Part shown: in pieces, positions 7,347 through 11,769 of the stretch
Layout of the letters: every line of letters starts with the position of its first letter
Position numbering within the stretch: the first letter of the stretch is position 1
Assembly: GCA_013698395.1 (NCBI GenBank)
Contig: JACCUZ010000333.1
Location: 1-11,769, forward strand
DNA from: Sporichthyaceae bacterium
GTDB taxonomy: Bacteria; Actinomycetota; Actinomycetes; JACCUZ01
Direction of reading: 5' to 3'
DNA length: 11,769 nucleotides
Translations under genes and position numbers: made by a program
The notes under the pieces: generated by a model
Database searches by the model: none
The model's input: the letters and a program-made list of their open reading frames with translations, nothing else
What the model was told of the DNA's origin: nothing

Positions 7347-8333
7347 ATGCTTGTCGACGGGTTCGGGCGGGTCGCCATCGACCTGCGCGTCTCCCTGACC
7401 GACAAGTGCAACCTGCGCTGCTCCTACTGCATGCCGGCCGAAGGCCTGGAGTGGCTGCCCTCGGTCGATGTCCTGACCGACGACGAGGTCGTCCGGCTGG
7501 TGGCGGTCGCTGTCCGCGAGGGCGTGACCGAGGTCCGCTTCACCGGCGGTGAGCCACTGCTCCGGCGCGGGCTCGTCGACATCGTGGCTCGGGTCAAGGC
7601 GCTGCCCGCAGAGCCCGAGACGTCGTTGACGACCAACGGCATCGGCCTGGCCAAGGTGGCGCCCGCGCTTGCCGACGCCGGATTGGACCGGGTCAACGTC
7701 TCCCTGGACACCCTGCGGCCGGAGCGGTTCCAGCTCATCGCTCGGCGGGATCGGCTCGATCAGGTATTCGAGGGGCTTGCCGGTGCCGTCGCCGCCGGGC
7801 TGGCACCGGTGAAGGTCAATGCCGTGCTGGTGCGCGGCGTCAACGACGACGAGGCGACGTCGCTGCTGGGCTGGGCGGTGGCCGAGGGCTACCACCTGCG
7901 GTTCATCGAGCAGATGCCCCTCGACGCCCAGCACGGCTGGAGCCGGGACCAGATGGTGACGGCGGAGGAGATCCTTTCCCAGCTCGCGGAGCGGTTTGTG
8001 CTGACGCCGGTCGGCTCGGCCGAGCGGGGCAGTGCACCCGCAGAGGAGTGGTGGGTCGACGGGGGACCGGCCCGAGTGGGTGTCATCGCATCGGTGACCC
8101 GACCGTTCTGCGGCGCGTGTGACCGGGTGCGCCTGACCGCCGACGGTCAGCTGCGCAACTGCCTGTTCGCCCGCGAGGAGTCCGACCTGCGCTCTGCGAT
8201 GCGGGCCGGCGCCAGCGATGAGGACCTGGCGGAGCGGATGCGGGTGGCGATGTTCGGCAAGCGAGCCGGTCACGGCATCGACGACCCGGGCTTCCTGCAG
8301 CCGTCTCGGCCGATGTCCGCGATCGGTGGCTGA
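7347..8333 (+). CDS. moaA: GTP 3',8-cyclase MoaA (molybdenum cofactor biosynthesis)
   Basis: MoaA is a radical-SAM enzyme that rearranges GTP to 3',8-cyclo-GTP, the first step of molybdenum cofactor synthesis. The 328-residue protein has the N-terminal [4Fe-4S] radical-SAM motif CNLRCSYC (Cys21, 25, 28), the SAM-binding stretch RFTGGEPLLR (64-73), the TTNG motif (95-98), and the second cluster site PFCGACDRVR with Cys255, Cys258 and Cys272 (RNCLFA). The C-terminus ends in Gly-Gly (327-328), which is needed for activity in the family. Length and all key residues are intact. No other mo-cofactor genes are in the window, so moaA stands alone here. It is divergent from SURF1 over 49 bp, sharing the intergenic promoter region. 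Confidence 0.97.
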   Translation: MLVDGFGRVAIDLRVSLTDKCNLRCSYCMPAEGLEWLPSVDVLTDDEVVRLVAVAVREGVTEVRFTGGEPLLRRGLVDIVARVKALPAEPETSLTTNGIGLAKVAPALADAGLDRVNVSLDTLRPERFQLIARRDRLDQVFEGLAGAVAAGLAPVKVNAVLVRGVNDDEATSLLGWAVAEGYHLRFIEQMPLDAQHGWSRDQMVTAEEILSQLAERFVLTPVGSAERGSAPAEEWWVDGGPARVGVIASVTRPFCGACDRVRLTADGQLRNCLFAREESDLRSAMRAGASDEDLAERMRVAMFGKRAGHGIDDPGFLQPSRPMSAIGG

Positions 8334-8392
8334 CCCCGGAGCCAGAGCTCGGCCGGCCTAGGCGCTGACCGGGACAGCTAGGTCGGCGTACC

Positions 8393-8520
8393 TCAGAAGA
8401 GCCACACGTGATCGCAGAGCGGCCCCTCCCGTGAGGCACGACGATGTTGTGACCGCCGAGAACCTGGCCGGCCGCGTCGTGGTAGCGGGAGAGGTACTCG
8501 CGGCTCGCCCCGAGCATGAG
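8393..8520 (-). pseudogene. Possible frameshifted coding remnant, family unknown
   Basis: The minus strand reads MLGASREYLSRYHDAAGQVL from 8517 and on to about 8430 with strongly GC-biased third positions, then loses that bias. A different minus frame picks up with REGPLCDHVWLF and a stop at 8393-8395, also coding-like. Joining the two across a frameshift near 8427-8435 gives a C-terminal-looking peptide of about 42 residues. I do not recognise the family. A plus-strand frame over the same bases looks less coding-like but is not excluded, so this may be chance. Confidence 0.25.
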
Positions 8521-8538
8521 CCGTCTGCCCGAGACGGC
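8520..8538. repeat. Short perfect inverted repeat upstream of the cyclase gene
   Basis: GCCGTCT and AGACGGC flank a 5-nt loop (GCCCG), giving a 7-bp GC-rich stem that ends 49 nt before the cyclase start. No T-run follows on either strand. It could be a weak terminator for moaA or an operator; nothing decides between these. Confidence 0.35.
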
Positions 8539-8587
8539 ACCTCCCAACATCACCCACCGTCGGCAATCGGCATGGCATCCTTCGAAC

Positions 8588-9397
8588 GTGCCGATTTACA
8601 TGGATCGCCACGACCTGTCCGGCGCGACGGCGGTCGATGTCGCGAATGCACACCTGGTGGATCTCACCGTCCAGGAACGGTATGGCGTCCGCTACCTGAC
8701 GTACTGGTTCGATTACGATCGCCAGCGGGCGTTCTGTCTCGCTAGCGGCCCAGACCGCGACGCGGTTGAAGCCGTCCACCGAGAGTCGCACGGTTTGATG
8801 GCGCACGAGGTCATCGAGGTCGACCGACGTGACGTCGAGCGGTTTCTCGGCCCGGTCATCGATCATCCGCCCGGCGAGCCGTACGTCGAGACGGCATTCC
8901 GGACCATCCTGTTCACCGATATCGAGGACTCGACCCGGCTTACCCAGCGATTCGGTGACGCGCGGGCGATGGAGCTGGTGCGCGTCCATGACGGGATCGT
9001 GCGGGACGCCATCGAGGGTCGCGGCGGCTCCGAGATCAAGCACACTGGTGATGGCGTCATGGCGGCCTTCGCATCAGTGTCATCGGCGATAGAGAGTGCG
9101 ATCGCGATCCAGCGACGGATCGCAGAGAAGACTGAGCCGGCCGCTCTTCCGCTGCGCGTCCGCATAGGGCTCGCGGCAGGGGAGCCGGTGCTGCACAGCA
9201 GGGACCTATTCGGCGCAGCCGTCCAGCTCGCCGCGCGGCTCTGCGCTCGGGCCGGTCCGGGAGAAGTCCTCGTCTCGAGCGCGGTGCATGACCTCGCGAT
9301 CGGAAAGGCTTACAACTTTGCGAAGCGCGGACGGGCCCGGCTGAAGGGGTTCGAGGAGCCCATGCTGGTCTACGAGGTGGTGTGGCAGGCTTCCTGA
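8588..9397 (+). CDS. DUF4242 (nickel-binding-like) domain fused to class III nucleotide cyclase
   Basis: This 269-residue protein has two domains. Residues 1-80 (PIYMDRHDLSGATAVDVANA, RYGVRYLTYWFDYD, VHRESHGLMAHEVIEV) match DUF4242, the small ferredoxin-like domain known from the Streptomyces nickel-binding protein SCO4226. Residues about 104-265 are a class III adenylate/guanylate cyclase domain: metal-binding Asp111 in ILFTDIEDSTRL and Asp155 in KHTGDGVMAAF, Lys151 and Asp206 at the ATP-selecting positions, and Arg217. The usual transition-state Asn is Gln213 (AAVQLAARL). The Lys/Asp pair favours ATP, hence cAMP. There is no membrane segment, so it is cytosolic. GTG 8588 is chosen because it starts directly at the DUF4242 domain; CATCCT lies at -12 to -7 and no Shine-Dalgarno site is present. 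A metal-responsive cyclase is my inference. Confidence 0.88.
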   Translation: MPIYMDRHDLSGATAVDVANAHLVDLTVQERYGVRYLTYWFDYDRQRAFCLASGPDRDAVEAVHRESHGLMAHEVIEVDRRDVERFLGPVIDHPPGEPYVETAFRTILFTDIEDSTRLTQRFGDARAMELVRVHDGIVRDAIEGRGGSEIKHTGDGVMAAFASVSSAIESAIAIQRRIAEKTEPAALPLRVRIGLAAGEPVLHSRDLFGAAVQLAARLCARAGPGEVLVSSAVHDLAIGKAYNFAKRGRARLKGFEEPMLVYEVVWQAS

Positions 9398-9425
9398 GCG
9401 TGCGCCCCTGCATCGGCTCGCCCGT

Positions 9426-9909
9426 CCGACGACGTTGCGGTCGCGGTCGAGCTCGCCGTCGAAGCGGGGTGGCCGGCCGCCGGCACCGCCGCGAGCCTTA
9501 CGTAGCGCGATTTGGTCGCTGCGTTCGGGGATGACCTGGCCAGGAGTCAGCCGCACCGACAGCGGCCGGCCGTGGCGGTCGACGCTGAGATGGGTCTTGG
9601 TGGTCCAGCCGGCACGGGACCGTCCCAGCGCATAGTCGTCGGGCTCAGGCTGCCGATTCGTGTGATTCGACCGAGCCCCCCGTGTCCGCCCGCCGAGCCT
9701 CGGCGGCCACTCCGGCTCGGCCGCGGCGTGCGCTTCGCCCTGCAGCTGGGCCAGAATCCGGTCCCACGTGCCGTCACTGGCCCAGCGGTTGAACCGGTAC
9801 CAAACCGTTTGCCAGGCAGGGAACCGGCGGGCAGGTCACGCCTCGGCGACCCGGTGCGGAATCGCCAGCAGATTGCCTCCAGCACCGGACGATGGTCGAT
9901 CCTGTCGGC
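9426..9909 (-). pseudogene. Decayed IS5-family transposase remnant
   Basis: Reading the minus strand gives IDHRPVLEAICWRFRTGSPR then RDLPA, a one-base frameshift near 9823-9829, and then a single stop-free frame with RFPAWQTVWYRFNRW, DGTWDRILAQLQ, PDDYALGRSRAGWTTKTHLS, RHGRPLSVRLTPGQ, GGRPPRFDGELD and RNVV. These are ordered blocks of IS5-family (DUF4096 plus DDE_Tnp_1) transposases. Blocks normally between them are missing: the VDST segment after LAQLQ, the DKAY segment after LTPGQ, and everything after NVV, where the catalytic Glu (NVVER) reads Gly. The usable frame has no start codon at its 5' end and an in-frame stop lies at 9910-9912. I saw no terminal inverted repeats or target duplication. 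This fills the space between the cyclase gene and the Cys/His protein gene. Confidence 0.85.
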
Positions 9910-9938
9910 CTAGGCCACCAGAAGCCGTCAGCCACGCC

Positions 9939-10169
9939 CTAGTCCTCGTGCGCCGCCGGCCCGCCCCCCGCGTCAAGGACCAGCGTGTCTTTGAGCAGGC
10001 CGCGGGTCTCCAGGAACCCGGCTAGGGAGGCGCGGTGCTCGTCGCACGCGGTCCAGGTCTTGCGCCGGTCGGGGGCGTGGATGCGTGGGTTGTTCCAGGA
10101 CAGGACCCAGGTGGCGTCGGACCGGCACCCCTTGGCCGAGCAGATGGGGGACGACGGGTCAGCGGTCAC
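9939..10169 (-). CDS. Small Cys/His protein, putative zinc ribbon, conserved actinobacterial type
   Basis: A 76-residue protein, MTADPSSPICSAKGCRSDAT then WVLSWNNPRIHAPDRRKTWT followed by ACDEHRASLAGFL. Cys10, Cys15, Cys42 and His45 (C-x4-C ... C-x2-H) form a probable single metal site, and the WNNP and RRKTW blocks resemble an actinobacterial family of small proteins of unknown function, sometimes misnamed acetone carboxylase. The start is uncertain: GTG 10169 gives the family-like length but lacks a Shine-Dalgarno site and sits 10 nt after a perfect hairpin; GTG 10235 would add 22 Pro/Arg-rich residues translated through that hairpin. It follows the DUF3099 gene on the same strand, probably one transcript. 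Function is unknown. Confidence 0.75.
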   Translation of the reverse strand: MTADPSSPICSAKGCRSDATWVLSWNNPRIHAPDRRKTWTACDEHRASLAGFLETRGLLKDTLVLDAGGGPAAHED

Positions 10170-10179
10170 GGGAGGTCGG

Positions 10180-10219
10180 GCGGTGCCGGGCAGCCACGGG
10201 GGGAGCCGCCCGGCACCGC
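10180..10219. repeat. Perfect 12-bp inverted repeat (hairpin) before the Cys/His gene
   Basis: GCGGTGCCGGGC (10180-10191) and GCCCGGCACCGC (10208-10219) are exact reverse complements around a 16-nt loop. On the minus strand the stem ends 10 nt before GTG 10169. No T-run follows, so it could be an actinobacterial I-shaped terminator, an attenuator, or an RNA element controlling the start codon. Confidence 0.7.
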
Positions 10220-10286
10220 GCTCGGGACGCGCCACCGAAGCGGTCCAGGCGGCGCTGCCGCGGAGTATCGCATGATCCCTGTCACG

Positions 10287-10595
10287 TCAGGGCCCACTCC
10301 GCTCGATTGCCGGGGGCTGCGCGGACACGTCGGCCCCGGGCAGGTCGACCGTGCGCTCGCGCCCGGCGTTCGCGAAGACGACTGACAGGTACGGCAGCAC
10401 GAGGGCTGCGCCGATGAACACCCAACGCAGCCAGCCATTGGTGACGACGGCGAGCACGAAGCAGACCGTCCGGATGGCCATCGAGACGAGGTAGCGCCGG
10501 GTGCGGCTGTTCACGTCCTCCCGGACGCCGCGCCGGGCGCCGCTGATCTGGTAGACCTGCGGCTTGACCCGCCCGCGCCGGAACCTGTTCGTCAC
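10287..10595 (-). CDS. DUF3099 family small membrane protein
   Basis: A 102-residue protein with a basic N-terminus (VTNRFRRGRVKPQVYQISGA), a charged segment ending RTRRYLVSMAIRTVC, two closely spaced transmembrane helices (VCFVLAVVTNGWLRWV and FIGAALVLPYLSVVFANAG), and a hydrophilic C-terminal tail. The order of the ARRGVREDV-like segment, RTRRY, SMAIRT and VVFANAGR is characteristic of DUF3099, an actinobacteria-specific family without known function. GTG 10595 is preferred: CAGAGT lies at -12 to -7 and GCGACA 18 nt further upstream could serve as a -35 element; an open frame to 10763 is Pro/Arg-rich and crosses a strong hairpin. It lies upstream of the Cys/His protein gene on the same strand. 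Confidence 0.87.
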   Translation of the reverse strand: MTNRFRRGRVKPQVYQISGARRGVREDVNSRTRRYLVSMAIRTVCFVLAVVTNGWLRWVFIGAALVLPYLSVVFANAGRERTVDLPGADVSAQPPAIERSGP

Positions 10596-10601
10596 GCTTC
10601 C

Positions 10602-10607
10602 ACTCTG
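10602..10607 (-). promoter_or_regulatory. Probable leaderless promoter of the DUF3099 gene
   Basis: On the minus strand CAGAGT occupies -12 to -7 of GTG 10595 (five-base-tolerant match to TANNNT: A and final T kept). GCGACA at 10626-10631 gives GACA of the TTGACA consensus with an 18-nt spacer. Moderate support only. Confidence 0.35.
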
Positions 10608-10707
10608 CCCCCTCCGGCGTACGCGTGTCGCGCCACCCTCGGGGAAGGGCCCGGGACGGCCCGGTCCGACGTTTGGGCCGCTCCGGCTGGGACACGTAAT
10701 GCAGCGA

Positions 10708-10745
10708 ACCGGCGCTGCCCTCTGGGGGGTGGGGGCAGCGCCGGT
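10708..10745 (-). terminator. Strong 13-bp hairpin, probable terminator of the small acidic protein gene
   Basis: ACCGGCGCTGCCC (10708-10720) and GGGCAGCGCCGGT (10733-10745) are exact reverse complements around a 12-nt G-rich loop. It lies about 78 nt downstream of the stop of the minus-strand gene at 10823. There is no T-tract on either strand, consistent with the T-less terminators common in high-GC actinobacteria, though a regulatory stem upstream of DUF3099 is also possible. Confidence 0.5.
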
Positions 10746-10822
10746 CCGGGACCATCGTGGCACTCCGTACGGCGCTCGTGGTACGTGACGCGCCCGGATG
10801 TCCCAAGTCGCCGCCCCGTCGG

Positions 10823-11005
10823 TCAGGTCACCGGTTCCCCGTCGGGGGGATCGTGCGGAGCGTCGACCCGCTCCTCGGAGTCCTCGAGGATCAGGCGCGC
10901 CTGCTCGCGGGGGTCGCAGCTGCCACCGGCCGCCTCCTCCTCGGGCAGCAGCTGGCTACGGGTGCGCACGTCGTCTTCCGACGGGCCGGTCTCGGGTCCT
11001 GGCAT
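10823..11005 (-). CDS. Small acidic hypothetical protein, actinobacterial type
   Basis: A 60-residue, strongly acidic, probably unstructured protein: MPGPETGPSEDDVRTRSQLL, then PEEEAAGGSCDPREQARLIL and EDSEERVDAPHDP. The RS-LLPEEEAAGG block and the LILEDSEERVD block resemble a family of very short actinobacterial proteins of unknown role. The ATG at 11005 is preceded by GGGAG with a 6-nt spacer (11012-11016), one of the few clear Shine-Dalgarno sites in this window. No membrane or catalytic features are seen. It is divergent from the gene at 11115 and followed by a strong hairpin, so it is probably transcribed alone. Confidence 0.72.
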   Translation of the reverse strand: MPGPETGPSEDDVRTRSQLLPEEEAAGGSCDPREQARLILEDSEERVDAPHDPPDGEPVT

Positions 11006-11102
11006 GGATCACTCCCGTGCTGGTGGGTAGTGCTTCGACCTTCCCGCCAAACTGACACACCGTCCAGGAGCTCAGGTCCGCGGTCGGGGCGCGGTTGGGG
11101 GT

Positions 11103-11108
11103 TACCTT
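11103..11108 (+). promoter_or_regulatory. Leaderless -10 box of the gene at 11115
   Basis: TACCTT is a perfect TANNNT placed exactly at -12 to -7 of GTG 11115. The GGGA directly before the GTG is too close to work as a Shine-Dalgarno site, so initiation on a leaderless transcript is the best reading. Confidence 0.55.
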
Positions 11109-11114
11109 TCGGGA

Positions 11115-11432
11115 GTGCGCATCTCGCATGCTGCGACCCCACGGCACCGGCGTAGCGCCACAGCCCCAGCTCGCTACCGCGTCGACTTCTTCGCCGAGGT
11201 CGCGAGGTCCGGTGCCAGCCCCAAGGGCGCGACCGGGCCGACGTGGTGGCTGGTCGAGCGCGCCTACATTGACGACGCCGACATCGATGAGGTCCTGTCC
11301 TGGGCGTACCGGCAGGCCGGGCGCGAAGCCCGGTTCGCGCTCTACCTCGAACAGCACCTCGAGCGAGAAGATGGCGACGTCGTTATGGTCACACTCCTCG
11401 CAGGAGAGGACCCCCTGGCCGGCGACGCGTGA
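11115..11432 (+). CDS. Small soluble hypothetical protein
   Basis: A 105-residue protein with a basic N-terminus (RISHAATPRHRRSATAPARY) and a mixed alpha/beta-looking body containing VDFFAEVA, PTWWLVERAYIDDADIDEVL, SWAYRQAGREARFALYLEQ and a C-terminal strand VVMVTLLAGEDPL. Third-position GC bias is strong throughout, supporting real coding. I do not recognise the family; there is no signal peptide, membrane segment or catalytic motif. GTG 11115 is chosen for its leaderless -10 box at 11103-11108. It is divergent from the acidic protein gene (109-bp gap) and lies 106 bp before the GAF gene, which has its own promoter-like sequence. Confidence 0.7.
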   Translation: MRISHAATPRHRRSATAPARYRVDFFAEVARSGASPKGATGPTWWLVERAYIDDADIDEVLSWAYRQAGREARFALYLEQHLEREDGDVVMVTLLAGEDPLAGDA

Positions 11433-11505
11433 TCCGGTGCAAGACCGCGCAACACAAGGCCGGCGAGTAGCACCCAAGGAACCGAGTTCTCGGCGCCGTC
11501 GCGCG

Positions 11506-11511
11506 TAAAGT
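11506..11511 (+). promoter_or_regulatory. Probable -10 box of the GAF-protein gene
   Basis: TAAAGT matches TANNNT and stands out in a GC-rich spacer. It would start transcription near 11518, leaving a leader of about 21 nt that contains the AAGGG Shine-Dalgarno site (11529-11533) before ATG 11539. A CCGAG-TT-CTCGG dyad at 11482-11493 lies just upstream and could be an operator. Confidence 0.45.
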
Positions 11512-11538
11512 GTCGCGGCTTTCTGCCGAAGGGTAGAC

Positions 11539-11769
11539 ATGGGCGAAGCCGCCAGAGCGAGCGACCAACCGGCCCGGCTGGCGCTGTTGCGCGCGTTAGC
11601 CGTCATGGACGGCCCGCCTGAGCCTGCCTTTACGCGGGTGGTGTCCTTGGTGTCCGCGTGCCTCGGCATGCCCATGGCGCTGCTGTCCTTCCTCGACGAG
11701 GACCGGGTATGGTTCGCGGCCAAGGTCGGGGTCGATTCCGATGTCGATGCCGATGTCGATGTCAAGGAG
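11539..11769 (+). CDS. GAF-domain signalling protein, N-terminal part, cut by window edge
   Basis: Seventy-seven residues are present before the window ends. RLALLRALAVMDGPPEPAFT followed by RVVSLVSACLGMPMALLSFL and DEDRVWFAAKVGVD is the typical opening of the GAF domain found in diguanylate cyclases, histidine kinases and anti-sigma regulators (usual form: alpha helix, LGxPxALxSLVDEDRxWF, KARxGL). The output domain lies beyond the window, so the reaction is unknown. ATG 11539 has AAGGG about six nt upstream. The stretch DSDVDADVDVKE after the VGVD of the domain is made by tandem GATNNC hexamers (11734-11763) and takes the place of the family's usual LDVxETPRE-type segment, an unusual acidic variation. 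Confidence 0.8.
   Translation, partial: MGEAARASDQPARLALLRALAVMDGPPEPAFTRVVSLVSACLGMPMALLSFLDEDRVWFAAKVGVDSDVDADVDVKE

Noticed and set aside
7062..8273. 403-codon open minus-strand frame across the moaA gene and the SURF1 promoter
   Set aside because: It overlaps moaA, which is complete and unambiguous; the translation is rich in His, Gln, Arg and Gly as expected for an antisense shadow.
9206..9556. Minus-strand open frame starting MRLTPGQVIPERSDQ
   Set aside because: It is the tail of the transposase relic continuing as an antisense read through the cyclase gene; its start is an internal Val codon of the relic, not a gene start.
10956..11765. 269-codon minus-strand open frame opposite the genes at 11115 and 11539
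   Set aside because: Its composition is Ser/Arg/Thr-rich and it opposes two genes with promoters and family-like or codon-biased sequence; no domain is recognisable.

Overview
This is a GC-rich, gene-dense stretch of an actinobacterial chromosome. The base composition, the frequent GTG starts, the lack of Shine-Dalgarno sequences at several genes, and families such as DUF3099, an actinobacterial-type SURF1 and a DUF4242-cyclase fusion all point to Actinomycetota. Genus cannot be decided from the sequence.

Layout. (1) 1-942, minus strand: a six-helix membrane protein followed by a short-chain dehydrogenase cut by the window edge. (2) 1106-4694, plus strand: a tightly overlapping operon of a membrane histidine kinase, a NarL/LuxR response regulator and an S66 LD-carboxypeptidase; GTGA and ATGA overlaps couple their translation. 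(3) 4700-7297, minus strand: SURF1 (cytochrome oxidase assembly) followed after 9 nt by a GH15 glucoamylase/trehalase-like enzyme; this unit converges on the operon with a 5-nt gap. (4) 7347-9397, plus strand: moaA (molybdenum cofactor), divergent from SURF1 across only 49 bp, then a DUF4242 (nickel-binding-like) domain fused to a class III nucleotide cyclase. (5) 9426-9909: a badly decayed IS5-family transposase remnant. (6) 9939-11005, minus strand: a 76-residue Cys/His protein, a DUF3099 membrane protein and a small acidic protein, with two perfect long-stem hairpins between them. (7) 11115-11769, plus strand: a small unassigned protein and the beginning of a GAF-domain signalling protein.

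Themes. Signalling is prominent: a two-component system, a nucleotide cyclase and a GAF protein. The kinase operon probably links an envelope signal to murein-peptide processing. Several genes carry TANNNT exactly at -12 to -7 from their start codon, the signature of leaderless transcription in actinobacteria. It is clearest at SURF1, moaA and the gene at 11115, and SURF1/moaA form a compact divergent leaderless promoter pair. I see no CRISPR array, RNA gene, phage or recognisable defence island. The least ordinary items are the DUF4242-cyclase fusion, the regulator/LD-carboxypeptidase operon, the hairpin abutting the Cys/His gene, and the transposase relic lacking its whole catalytic triad.
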